From Cynocephalus volans (lineage: Eukaryota; Chordata; Mammalia; Dermoptera; Cynocephalidae): a stretch of DNA of 64,000 nucleotides. Where the stretch lies: the NCBI RefSeq assembly GCF_027409185.1, contig NC_084474.1, positions 94,889,505 to 94,953,504 on the forward strand, written 5' to 3'. The notes under the pieces are model-generated. The model worked only from the letters and a program-made list of their open reading frames with translations. It was not told the origin of the DNA and did no database searches. Below are positions 1-10,713 of this stretch, piece after piece (the first letter of the stretch is position 1; each line of letters opens with the position of its first letter). Both the position numbers and the translations under genes were made by a program.

Positions 1-2164
1 TAGTCCCCCCCAGTCCCTCTGTCTGTTCACACACTTGAGAGCACACACCTGTGTGCCCACACACTGGGATCCCCACTCCCTGCCCACCTCTTGGAGCCCC
101 CTCGCTGTGTCCCCCCTCTCTCCGGGAGCCTCTGCCCCCTTCAGAGCCAGTCTGTCTCCTCCTTTCCCCTCTGGGCTTCCGCCCTTAGGGGAATGTCTTT
201 TTGGCAAAAACTCCCCCAAAATGGCTCTCCTGGTATTTCTAATTAAAGGCAAGTGGGCGGACAGAGAAGGGCGGGCGGAGGGGCACCACTGAGCGGGGAG
301 GGGGAGCCAGGCAGAGAAGCTGCGAGAACCAGGACCAACCTGGAGTCTTCCCCCTGAGGAATCCCAGGAGCCGGGTGTCTGTGCTGTGTGAGGTGCCCAT
401 GCAGCCCGCTGTGTGTTTGGCTGTTCACCGCAGGCCTGGAGTGTCTGGAGGCCCACGGGCATGGGCCTGTGCCCACAGGTGTCAGTCTGATAAGCCAGCT
501 GGACACATGAGTGTGCGAGCCAGCACTAAAATGACCAGGGACCAGATGCCCCCCACACACAGTTCACAGGCCTGTGTGGTCCCTGAGGGCCTGGGCACAG
601 TTCCGGGAGCCTCTGGCCTGCGCTGGCCTACAGCTTCCCAACCCACCCCCACCCCATGCAGCAGCAAACTGACAGGCCTTCCTGGAGCAGGGGGAGCCCA
701 AGAGAAGGAGGTGGCACTGGGGGGATGAAAGAAAAGACAAGATGGTAGCAGGTGATGGCGTGAGCCCGGCACTGCCACACTGGGTCTGGGTAGGGCTGGG
801 CTCGGGCCAGACCCCTTCATGAGGAATCCTGGTGCCCACTCAGATGCTGCAGCCCCACCCTCCACCCTCCCAGCCCCCCTCATCCCCGCTGCAAAGCAGG
901 ACGTAGATGGTCCAGGCAAGACCACATGGCTGTGAGAGAGCACAGGGACAGTTCAGGACAACACAGTGGAGATGGGGGGTGGGTCACACTAAGCCCCACC
1001 CTCCTCACCCAGGCAGGGACTGCACAGTGGCTGTGAACGCAGGGCCTGCGCAGTGACAGGTGACAGGCAACAGCCGCTGCTCCAGGAACACTAAATCACT
1101 TCTCAATTATCGCCCCAGAAGCCCGCGCCAAACCCCCGCACTGGAGCCTCGGGCTCCATTCTTCCGCCTCCGGAAAAGAGGCCAGGCAGGCTCCCTGCCA
1201 CCAGCCGGGTGGGGGACTCTTATACAGGGGCCCACCCTGCCCTTCTGCTCCAGCACCCCCAGCCTGGTCCCGACAAGTGGGGGAGAAGGCGCTGAGTGCC
1301 CATCCCCAGTCCCCAGCCTCACCCAGAGCAGGACAGCCCAGGCTGCAGGTTGGGAAGGGGGCAGATGGAGAGGCCTGGGGGCTGGGCCTGTGCAAGACAG
1401 AGGGAGGGCCTGGGGGCCATCCCTCCCTCCGCGCTCTCAGAGCCCAGCCTTCGGCTGCTGCACAGGTCTGACAGCTTCTGAGGGCTCAGCTGCCTGAGGA
1501 GGACGGGGTCCTGCAGGGGAAGGAGGGCGGCCACAGGGGGTCTGCCCAGCGCTGAGGACTGGGGAGCCCCTGGTTCAAACAGTTCTCTGGAGTTCTGACC
1601 TTCTGCCCTACGACTCCAGGCTCCCAGACCCCAGGTTCTGCCTGTGCAATGTTGAGATGCCTGTTTCAAGACCCCTCCTGTGCCCCCTGCCAAATACACA
1701 CTCTCAGGGACCTCCCTGCCAACCCCACCCAGATGTTAGCTCATTTCCTCCCTTCCTCAGGCTGCTCTGTGACAAAATCCTCTCCTTGCAGGGCTCACAC
1801 CTGCCTCTGGGAACCCCTTAGTGCTGGCTGGGCCCCCAGATGTGTATGTTGTGCCTATTTAGCAAGGCGGGGCCCCCTGTCCCCTGAGCCTCAATCTCTG
1901 CTCTTTAGAGGGCCCCTCCCTGGTCCCCTTCTGGGCAGCTGCGGTCCTTGTCTGGCTCAGAGGGGAGCAATCCACTCACTCCCCTGTGGGCCCACAGGCC
2001 TGGGGCCCTGCCAGGCTGACACGCCAGCCCTGCGGCTTTCCAGGCTGCTGGCCTAGGAGCTTGCCCGCTCCCTCCCGACTGGCCCACTAATCTCCCAGGG
2101 AGGTCACAATTAGCACTAGTTTAGTGCCCAGGTTATGAGCACAAGCTCCTTCAGGGGCAGAGCT
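1..2164. other. GC-rich non-coding DNA, no gene recognised
   Basis: The stretch is GC-rich and its reading frames are short, overlap on both strands and match no protein family I know. Two AT-richer spots stand out. One is near 225-250 and carries a TAATTAAA homeodomain-type core. The other, at 2085-2140, reads like a small conserved element (CACAATTAGCACTAGTTTAG). Neither can be assigned a function from one sequence. Confidence 0.6.
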
Positions 2165-2240
2165 CACCCCACACCCCTCACACACACGCAGGCACACACA
2201 GGCACACGCTCACGTGCACGTAGACACACACACACCCTTG
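2165..2240. repeat. CA-rich imperfect microsatellite
   Basis: The tract is rich in CACACA with interruptions (CACACGCAGG, CACGCTCACGTG). It is a degraded dinucleotide repeat with no coding potential. Confidence 0.75.
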
Positions 2241-2944
2241 TTATTTGCCACACGCTCCAGGGCCCTGCTGTCCTGGTCTGGGCTGTGTGGCCCTGTCCTT
2301 GAAGAGCGAGAGCAAGATGCTGGCTGGGCAGCAGAGGGATGAAGTGGTGGTGGTCTGCTCTCATCTGCTCTGGGTCCCACCATCTTCTGGGGGTGGAGGG
2401 TGGACGGGGGACATGGCCTTCTGCCTCTGGTCAGCCGCCCGTGATCCAGGCGTTGGACCTCTGACCTCTGCAGGTGACCATCCAATCCTGCTGCCCTGCA
2501 GGGCCTTCCGGGGTCACGTGGCCTCATTCTGTCTGCCACCCACTGCCCACGGGGCTGGGAGAGAAGGGCCAGGCTGACCATAGGTCCCCGGGGAGCCCAC
2601 TGCAGGGCCAGGCTCCCCACCTGCGGGACAGCCTACCGTTTATCCCCTTATGCCAAGTGCCCTTCCTGTCCCAGCTCAGGGGTCTGCGCACGGCAGGGTC
2701 TGCTGACCTTGGCTTGCTACTAGGGTCTCTCCTGGGCTCCTCTCCAGGTGTCCTTCCTTTTGAGCACAGGCAGGGCTCTTGCAGCTGCCCAGGCTGGGTG
2801 TGATTCCCTGCACCATCATGACCTGTTCTTGTGGGCATGTGTCTGAGAGCTCATGGCTGAATTGCCCAAGCAGGGCCTGGCCTGGAGCAGGCATTAGGCA
2901 GGGATTTGAGGAACAAAGGAAGGAATGGACCCTTCTCCATCTCT

Positions 2945-3055
2945 GTCTGGTCAGGAGGCGTTTGGCAGTTGTTCACCTGAGCCTCAACTTCCCATCTGTG
3001 AAATGGGGTGACAGTGCGGGGCCCAGTGTCCGGCGGGGCTGAGGGCTGTAAGGCC
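2945..3055 (+). repeat. MIR SINE fragment
   Basis: The core reads CCTGAGCCTCAACTTCCC, then ATCTGTGAAATGGGGTGACA. This matches the MIR core known in all mammals (cctcagtttcc, atctgtaaaatgggg). It is an old, diverged fragment in forward orientation. Ends are approximate. Confidence 0.75.
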
Positions 3056-4250
3056 TAGTTCTCCTGCCCTGCCTGGTCTGGCCTGAGGTTTACCCCTGTC
3101 CATCCCACTGGGAGCCCCCTCATCAGAGGGTCACTTCCAGGGGGAGGTGGGGAGGTGGGGAGGTGAGGAGGTGGGCCCACCCTTGGCTCCCCAGGAGAGG
3201 GGCTCCGGGTGTCTCTTCTTTCCGTCCTCCTCTGCCTTCCAAAGCCCCAGCAGCACAGGCCCCGATGACACGTGGGTGAGCCGCTGACAGAAGGGCCAGA
3301 ATCTGAGCCCCGGCAGCTGGAGGGACACCTGGACCCTCCCACTGGCCCTGCCACCGCCCCTGAGGGTCGCCCGCATGGCTGGGGGGTAAAGGTCTCAGAC
3401 CCCACCCGAGGGGACGTGCAGTGGGGTGGGGCTGAGACTGGGGGATAAAAACCAAAGAAGGAAAAAGGACTGGGGGGGGCGGGTGGAGGAAAAGAAAGAG
3501 CAAGGAGCCAGGATGTGGCTGCGCCAGGTTAATTTCTCAAGGAGACATCCTCGCCCTGGTTTGCACAGAGGTCCTGAGAGGTGGGGGACCGGCTGCCGGG
3601 TGCTGAGCGGGCAGGTGACAAGCCACACCTGCCCAGTGGTCCCCCAGCCTCAACACTGCTGCAGCCAGAACAGTCCCTCCGAGGTTCCTGGAGGCCACAG
3701 AGGAACAGGGCAGGTGGCGGGGGGAGAGACCCTGAGGTGTGGAGTGGCCTGGGCACGGGGCACAGGAGCGCAGGTGCAGAGGACTGAAGTCGATGGTCTT
3801 GGAGGCCCGTGCGTGCTGAGACGCTGGGTGGGCGGAGGGGCACTTTGAGCTCCTGCTCCATCTCCAGCCTTCCCAGCCCCCGGAGCTGCGGGAACATTCT
3901 CCTTCTGGGCCCCCTCCTTCCCTCCTTCCTTCCTTCCTCTTCTCCCCTTGGCAGGCTGTGTGCCGCTGCCTCCCTGTCCCTGGAACAGGCAGCCTGTTCG
4001 TTCCGGGCCCCCACACACCAGACCCTCCTCCCTCCTCCCTGTTCCCTCCTCCCTGTTCCCTCCTGCCTCCCCATCCAGCCTCCAAGGAAACTTGTATTTT
4101 TCCAATGACCCTGGCACAGCCATCCGCTCCATGCACCCCTCAGGTATCCCCTCTGGTGCCAGGAGGCTCATCGGAGCCCAGACTCCACCGACTCCTGGTA
4201 GACAAGGGCACGGAGTGGTATGGAAGCCCGTGCTGAGGGGCATTCATTCC
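3056..4250. other. Non-coding DNA with short simple repeats
   Basis: Within it are a GGGGAGGT short tandem repeat at 3142-3176, a CCTT/CTTCC pyrimidine tract at 3900-3950, and a CCTCCCTGTT-type tandem at about 4020-4075. Minus-strand frames across 3530-4240 are open only because these tracts lack stops. I see no recognisable exon. Confidence 0.6.
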
Positions 4251-4254
4251 TTAT

Positions 4255-4375
4255 CACCGCCACCCCCCACCTCTACACAGAAGTGGAAACCCAGGCCAGA
4301 GAGAGCCAGGGACTTGCCCGAGCCACATGGCGAGGAAGGCCACAGCCTGGGCTGGAAGTGTACAGGCGGCTGGGA
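4255..4375 (-). repeat. MIR SINE fragment, reversed
   Basis: The run AGAAGTGGAAACCCAGGCC, then AGGGACTTGCCCGAGCCACA, corresponds to the reverse complement of the MIR core (gaaactgaggcccagagagg, gacttgcccaaggtcacac). It is diverged and its ends are approximate. Confidence 0.7.
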
Positions 4376-4384
4376 AAGACCTCC

Positions 4385-4500
4385 AGACTCCCGGAGACAT
4401 CTCATGGACACTTTCATGTCCTGTGTGACCGTCGGTAAGTCCCCTCAGCCCCAGCCCCTCCCTGGCCTTGGTTTCCTTACACATGGGGTGAGAAGTCATT
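4385..4500 (+). repeat. MIR SINE fragment
   Basis: TGTGTGACCGTCGGTAAGTC, a CTTGGTTTCCTTACACATGG segment and a following GGGTGAGAAGT match the MIR core in order (tgtgacc, gcaagtc, tcagtttcc, atctgtaaaatggg). It lies just after a reversed MIR, making a chance inverted pair. Confidence 0.75.
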
Positions 4501-4979
4501 CAGTCGACAAACGGTCCCCAAGCCAGAACTGGCAGGCACTGGGTCAGGCAGAGCATGGGAGGAGGCAGGGCACAGGGAGGTGTAGAGCCCCTTAACAGGG
4601 GGCATCACTGCGACATCCCCCCCACCAGGATCCTGGAGGACACTGGGCTGCGTGTGGCCCGTGGCTGTGCTGCCAGCTAGGCCTCAGCCCTTTGCAGCCC
4701 ATCAGCACCAGCAAGTCCCCCCTGTTCAGAGTCCTGGAACTGTCCAAGGGACACCCCACAGGTGTTTCCTACTGGGTCATCTGGGCATTGTGGGTGCGGA
4801 TTTGGGGCACACAAGTCAGGGGACAGGTGTGAGGACGGGATCACTGGATGGGGGCTCCCCGTGGATGCCCCTCACCTGGGAATTGTCCCCGTGGCACAGC
4901 AGGTGCCCCAGCCTGGTCTGAGCATCCAGAGAGCTCAGCGGCGGTGGGGGAAGCAGGCGCCTCTCGTCCTGCATCTCCT

Positions 4980-5060
4980 CGAGGTGCTGTGTGACCTCAT
5001 GCACATCACTCAAGCCCTCTGGTCCCGGCGTCCTGGTTGCACAGCAGGCAGAGTGGACTA
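4980..5060 (+). repeat. Weak MIR SINE fragment
   Basis: GTGCTGTGTGACCTCATGCA followed by CATCACTCAAGCCCTCTGGT resembles the MIR tgtgaccttgggcaagtcac segment. Only the core is preserved, so confidence is moderate. Confidence 0.5.
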
Positions 5061-5374
5061 GTGGCAGCTGAGTCTCTCCTCGGCTTGGACGGCGTGGCGG
5101 AGATGAGGAGCAGCCAGCTGGACCTGTGACTGTGAGGTTCCCTCCACGGGAAATGCCCACGCACTCCGCCACTCGCCGCCTCTGTTCAGTTGACAAGGAC
5201 GACCAGGCCAGCGCACAAAGACTCAGCTTCTCCTCGAGTGTCGTCTAAATCGGAGCCAGCGTCTCTGCCTCCAGGAAGGCTTCCTGGGTTCCCAGTGTCC
5301 TCCCCTGTGCACGCCCCCATCAGTGCCCCTGGGCACAAATTGTGCCTTCCCGCACAGGGGTGCCACTTTGGGAC

Positions 5375-5415
5375 CGTGTGCGAGTGTGTGAGTGTGAGTG
5401 TGTGTGGGTGTGGCG
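5375..5415. repeat. GT-rich microsatellite
   Basis: A short GAGTGTGAGTGTGTGTGGGTGTG tract forms an imperfect TG repeat. It has no other feature. Confidence 0.65.
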
Positions 5416-6400
5416 CTCTGACCTCCTGATCAGCCCAGGCTTTCTCCCGCACACCAGTGCGTGCTGGCCCTGAGCTTGCTCTGGGCACGAGGAGTCTCCA
5501 CCTGGTGGAGAGGCTCGGACCCCGCCATTGTGCTGGGGCCAGCAGCCCAGCCAAGAGGTGGGGAGGGATGGCAGGGTGGACAGGATGGCAAGGCAGGTCA
5601 CAGGGAGCGGGTGGCCAGCTGGGTCCTGTCCCTGGGGCAGAGCCTGGAGGGCGGGGGAGAGGGGCAGGTCTGCAGGGCCTGCCTCGCCTTGGCCAGCACA
5701 CCTCCCAGGGCCACTGTGACCACCCGGAGGAGGGAGGATGGTGGGGCAGAGGAGTGGCAGGCAGATGGGAGGTGCTTTGGGGTGATGTCCCAGCTGGGTA
5801 TCTGCAGCTGTGGACCAGGGTCCCTGGTGTCTGGGCTGCCAGCACTCAGCTGGCGATCCCTATCAGAGTCGCGTGTGAGAGGAGCGTGAGGACTCCCGGG
5901 GCCCGCTGGGGGCCGTCCTAGCGGTCACAGCCTCCCCCACCTCCCTGCCCCACTGGCCCTCAGCTGGGCCGTGTGCCCACTCCCACCACCTCAGATGGTA
6001 GCCCAGATCATACTGCAGGAACCCGAGGGTGGCCGGCCCCTCAATCGGGACAGAGGGTTTGCTGCCAGCTGGCCCTGGAGGGACGCCCCCAGAGCGGGGG
6101 GTTCAGGACACCCATGCCAGGGAGGGGGGTGGAGTCCAGGACAGCCCACTGCCCCCGCCTGGCGGCTGTGCTTTCCTGCTGTTCTCTGCATCTCCATTTT
6201 AATCTCTCCCCTGTGCCAACTGGGCTGCCAGCACCCGCAGCTCACTTCCGGCGCCATAAAAGGAGAGAGGCTGAGAATAGCCTGGCGTGACGTGTGAGGA
6301 GCTTCCCCACGCAGGCAGGCTCTGCGCTTCCTTGCCCGCCCCAGCCTCAGCCCCACCAGAAATGGATGGCAGAGCCGGGCCTGGGAGGCCAGAGCCCCAG
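5416..6400. other. GC-rich non-coding DNA, nothing recognised
   Basis: A minus-strand frame of 219 codons crosses 5186-5845 and plus frames of 142-154 codons overlap it. The predicted peptides are Gly/Ala/Pro/Arg-rich and resemble no family. They are expected by chance in DNA of this base composition. Confidence 0.55.
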
Positions 6401-6404
6401 GTCA

Positions 6405-6500
6405 CACCGGCCTGACGCTAGCATGCGGTGTGACCGTGGCAGGTCACCGGGCTCCCTGGACCTAGTATCCCATCTGCCCACTCCCCTCTCTCTGGGCCCC
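6405..6500 (+). repeat. MIR SINE fragment
   Basis: ATGCGGTGTGACCGTGGCAG, then GTCACCGGGCTCCCTGGACC and CCCATCTGCCC, follows the MIR order of tgtgaccttgggcaagtcac, tctctgagcc and catctgt. It is strongly diverged. Confidence 0.6.
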
Positions 6501-6694
6501 ACGAGGGTCACTACACCTGCAGGAGGGGCAGGCAGGGGAGGGTTGGAGATATCCCCCCACAGAGCAGTCCCAGCCCTGCCCAGCAGCCCCCAGGTCTCCC
6601 ACAAACTGCCAGGCACCCTTCCCAGGCTGAGGAAGCAGGCTCTGCACTGGGCATGCCCTGGCTGACAGTGGGGACAGTGGCAGCCTTTCACTCT

Positions 6695-6790
6695 TCACTG
6701 TGACCGCCCACTCGACACCATTGTCATATGAGGGAGGACACTGAGACCCAGAGAGGCAGAAGCTTGGTGAGCGCCCTACAGAGGATGAAC
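6695..6790 (-). repeat. MIR SINE fragment, reversed
   Basis: ATTGTCATATGAGGGAGGAC leading into ACTGAGACCCAGAGAGGCAG matches the reverse MIR core (cagatgaggaaactgaggcccagagagg). Confidence 0.7.
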
Positions 6791-8781
6791 CTATTCTCTG
6801 GAGACCGCGGAAGCCACAGAGCTCACCCCTCCTGGCCCCCGGCCCCCAGAGGCCTTCCACCCCAGCCACCCTCGTCTGGCTGGTGGCCCCTCCCCCTTTC
6901 CCTCAGCTGGCTCCTCCCTCACCTCCTGGGGACTGGGACCTGGACCGCCACCCTTCTCAGCTGCCTACCCCCACCAGGCTCTGGACTCCTGCACTGGGTG
7001 TTCTCTGGCTGCCAGCCCAGGACGACCTGCACAGCTACAGGCACCACAAATGCCCAGTTGGCCCCTTCCCCCACCTCCTCCCGCCCCCTGACATGGACAC
7101 CTCCCTGTCCACTGCTGGCCTCCTAGGTGCCAGGTGTGAGCTGCGACTCTTGGCCTCACCAAGAAGGTGTCAGCCCCAGGCCCAGGGTCTGCTGGGCCAA
7201 AGCCCCCCTCAATCCAAAGTCTCAGCTTCATGTCTTTGTCCCACAGGGGTGCCTTAATGGGCATCTGTACCTGGGGCACTGTCAGCTCACTCCAGGCCCA
7301 GGTCTGTGTGTGAGGCTCGACACTGGCTGAGTGTGATGGGCTGCACGGGCAGGTGGCCTGGTGGCCACACGGGGCCCTGAGCTCAGAAGGGCAGGTGCTG
7401 GGTTCAATGCTCTTCTATGCAGCTCCTACTGATCTTTGAACGAGGGGCCTGTGTTCTCACGTTTTGTGCCAGACCCCACCAATTTTGCACGTGGCCCCAC
7501 CTACCAGAGTCCCCTTGCTGTGGCTGAGAGGGAGGTGGTTCACCATTCCATGGTCTTTCTGGAAAAGAAGGTGAAAGCAGAGGCCACATGGGAGAAAGGA
7601 AGAGGCCCTGCTGCCTGCCAGGCACCATCCAGAACCTCAGAGCAGCCGGGAGGGCGCTCGCTGGCACCCTATGTCACAGGTGGGGTCCAGGCACACAGTG
7701 GGCAAGAGGCGTGCCATGGAGCCCAGCTGTGAGCGGACGGCCGGGCTTCCATTTCAGCCCAGACTCATGGGCTCTGGGGCCGCAGGTCCTCGCCCCACGT
7801 TCGCTGTAGGCCCCTCACAAGACTCAGAAACCCTCTGAGCCTGGGCTCCTGCAGCTGGTCATGGGGCTGCCTGCTGTGGAGGCTCAGCGTGGTCAAGGGC
7901 CCAGGGCGGTCTCACAGGCAGGACCAGGGCTGGCAGGGCTCACTCCTGGCCCACGTCTCCTCTCCTGCATTCTTGATCCTTGGGTCTGTCTGGTGGCAGA
8001 CCTGGGGCTCTGGGAGGGGTGTGGCAGGCTCAGAGGCAGGGAGCCTCAGAGGCGGGGAGACAGCACCCATCTCTCTGACCCTCTCCTGTCCTGGAAGGGC
8101 TGGTGGCACGCCTCTGAGGAGCCTGCATCGTGGGGGGCCAGGGTGGGTGCTCTCAGCATCCCCGTTTGGCCAGGCAGGGCCTTCTCTCCCTTCCTCCCTC
8201 TCCCAACTGAGCTCTGAGGCCCCGAGGGGTCAGGAATTGCCAGATCCAGAGGGGTGTCCAGCCAGGAGGTGACACAGGATCCACACCATTCACGCCCTCG
8301 CCGGGGTCTGCGCTTCTCAAATTCCATGAATTCTGCTAGAATGCATTGGTTCCTTCCCTTGACCACACAGGACTGATGCTCAGGGCCCCGGATACAGGGG
8401 CCCCACCACAGGGGACAGAGGCCCCCTTAAGAGAGAGTCGAGGCACCAGAGGAGGCGGGGGCGGGCCCAGGCTGAGACGGAAGCGCTGGGTCAGTGTGCG
8501 GAGTGGGGAAGGAGCTGCTCCAGTCATGGCTGGCAAGCCTGGACCCCCAACCCAGGCCCCGGTCCCTGCCCGTGCCTGTCCCACGTGCAGGTGTCTTCCC
8601 CCCTTGCACGGGCTCTCCCACATCGGTCACTCTCCCAGACCCGCCTCTGGCCTCTGCCCTCCTCTGTTCTCCCTGCGTCCTCCTCTGTCCTCTGTGAGCA
8701 GACTTCTTCGGGGCCAGGCGCCACCTGCTGGTCGCATCCCCTGCCTTGCTCGGCCTCTGACATCCCCGCCTCCTTCTTCCC
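6791..8781. other. GC-rich non-coding DNA, nothing recognised
   Basis: This is unique sequence without recognisable repeats or exons. Reading frames up to about 132 codons occur on both strands and overlap one another. None shows a domain, signal peptide or biased codon use that would single it out. Confidence 0.55.
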
Positions 8782-9362
8782 TGCCCTGTCTCTGTGCTGT
8801 CTCCCTGCCTGTGCTGTCTCCCTGTCTCTGGGCCGTCTCCCTGTCTCTCTGCCGTCTCCCTGCCTCTGTGCCGTCTCCCTGCCTCTGTGCCGTCTCCCTG
8901 CCTCTGTGCCGCCTCCCTGCCTCTGTGCCGTCTCCCTGCCTCTGTGCTGTCTCCCTGCCTTTGTGCCGTCTCTCTGTCTCTCTGCCGTCTCCCTGCCTCT
9001 GTGCCGTCTCTCTGTCTCTCTGCCGTCTCCCTGCCTCTGTGCCGCCTCCCTGCCTCTGTGCCGTCTCCCTGCCTGCGTGCCACCTCCCTGCCTCTGTGCC
9101 GTCTCCCTGTCTCTCTGCCGCCTCCCTGCCTCTGTGCCGTCTCCCTGCCTCTGTGCCGTCTCCCTGCCTCTGTGCCGTCTCCCTGCCTCTCTGCCGTCTC
9201 CCTGCCTGTGTGCCACCTCCCTGCCTCTGTGCCGTCTCCCTGTCTCTCTGCCGTCTCCCTGCCTGTGTGCCACCTCCCTGCCTCTGTTCCGTCTCCCTGC
9301 CTCTGTGCCGTCTCTCTGCCTCTGTGCCATCTCTCTGTCTCCCCTGCCTCCGTGTCTCTGCC
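8782..9362. repeat. 19-bp minisatellite, about 30 copies
   Basis: A 19-bp unit, CCGTCTCCCTGCCTCTGTG, repeats head to tail about 30 times with few changes, mostly C/T swaps and CTCTG or GTGTG endings. The pyrimidine-rich strand is the plus strand. Because 19 is not a multiple of three and the unit has no stop in any frame, all three plus frames (Pro/Ser/Leu/Cys-rich) and all three minus frames (Arg/Gly/Thr/Glu-rich) stay open across it. The long frames spanning 8346-9663 are shadows of the array, not genes. Confidence 0.95.
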
Positions 9363-10475
9363 ACACTCCATTCTCTGTCCTGAGGATATTTTCCTGGGTC
9401 CAGCTGTCTCCAGGTCTGAAGCCCACTGGCTCTGGCCCTGCAGCCCTCCCTGCAGATCACAGTCTTGGTGGCCACTGGCCTTGCTCCGATCCAGTGGGAG
9501 GAGGGGTGGGCAGTCGGTCAGGCCTTCCAGCGTGTGCCAGGGGCTGAGATCAGGGGCACAGATTTGTGAACCGAGAGGAGAGAAGGAGCAGGTGAAGGGG
9601 AGGGTCCTTCCAGGGCAGCAGTCTCACCACACACGCTACCCCCAAACCCAGTGGTCAGGGTGAGGACACTGGGCTCCTGGGGGCTGCCCCACCTGCCCCT
9701 CACCACAAACATGCTCCCTCTGAGCTCCAGAAATGGGGGCCTTTCCACCGCACCCCCTCAGGCCCCGGACAGACCACTCCTGGCAGGCTGACCCCCTACC
9801 CGAGACACCCTCCTCTTTCATTTCCAGAACCTCCTGGGATGGAGACAAGGGGCTTCCTTCTGCCCTGCCCTTGCCTGGGGAGCTGAGGACTCTGACTCAA
9901 TGTACCTGAGCTGCCGCCACTTCCAACCAGCCTCCCCTCCCCCCAGCCACAGTCCTCTGCCCTGAGGACCCCACCATGCCCTCCCCAGGTGCACACCCCT
10001 CCCAGAATCCTCAGGCTGTCCCCGTGGCCCGTTTGCTGCCCACAGATGGGGCTCAGGGGAGCCAGCAAGGGGTCTTGGCTGCCTCATATCTGGAGTGTCC
10101 CATTACTGGGCCTTGGCAGGACCGGGGGGTCCAGGGAGCCTCAGGGCAGAGGTCAGACACCCCCAGACACAGACCTTGGCTCTGCAGGATCAGGTTTTCC
10201 ACACACAGCTGAGGCAGAGACCCAGAGACTGACAGAGAGAAGGGAGGAGGTGGGAAACTGGGGGCAGAGCAGGGCAGACAAGATGGCTCTCGGCACCCAG
10301 GCAGTGCCCATCCCCCAGAGCAGAGAGTGGGGACACTGAGGCCCCAGGGCCTTCCTCCCATCAGCCCAGCCTCAAGACCCTCCTGAGCCCATCCAGGCCA
10401 GACATGGGAGGCCTGAGCGGGGCCCACCACTGGTGCACCTTCATCAGCCACCCACCGCTCCCTTCGCATGAGCAG
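9363..10475. other. Unique GC-rich DNA, nothing recognised
   Basis: I see no repeat family, RNA gene or credible exon here. Open frames are short and overlap on opposite strands. Confidence 0.55.
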
Positions 10476-10650
10476 GGGCTGCTCTACAGGTCGTTAATCT
10501 CCTGGATGTCCCCACCTGCCAGCCGGGAGGGGGAAGTGGACAATGGGCCCTCGATAAATAAAGCCGAGCTCCTCACAATGGAACCATGTTCCCTAACTGA
10601 AGGGACAATGCATTTTTTCTGAACAAAAACAAAATGTCATCTCAAGAACC
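10476..10650. other. AT-rich island, possible conserved non-coding element
   Basis: Within GC-rich flanks this segment turns AT-rich. It contains CGATAAATAAAGCC, CAATGGAACCATG and TGCATTTTTTCTGAACAAAA. It is unique in the window and does not look like a known interspersed repeat. The composition is what a conserved non-coding element or a degraded old repeat could show, and sequence alone cannot separate these. Confidence 0.3.
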
Positions 10651-10713
10651 CAGGTGGATCTCTGTGTCTCCACTGGACAGATGAGGCTGAAACTGAAGAA
10701 GGGAAGAAGACGT

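Noticed and set aside
8346..9663. 345-, 320- and 289-codon plus-strand frames and 314-codon minus frame
   Set aside because: They are produced by the 19-bp minisatellite, and their repetitive parts rotate in all frames.
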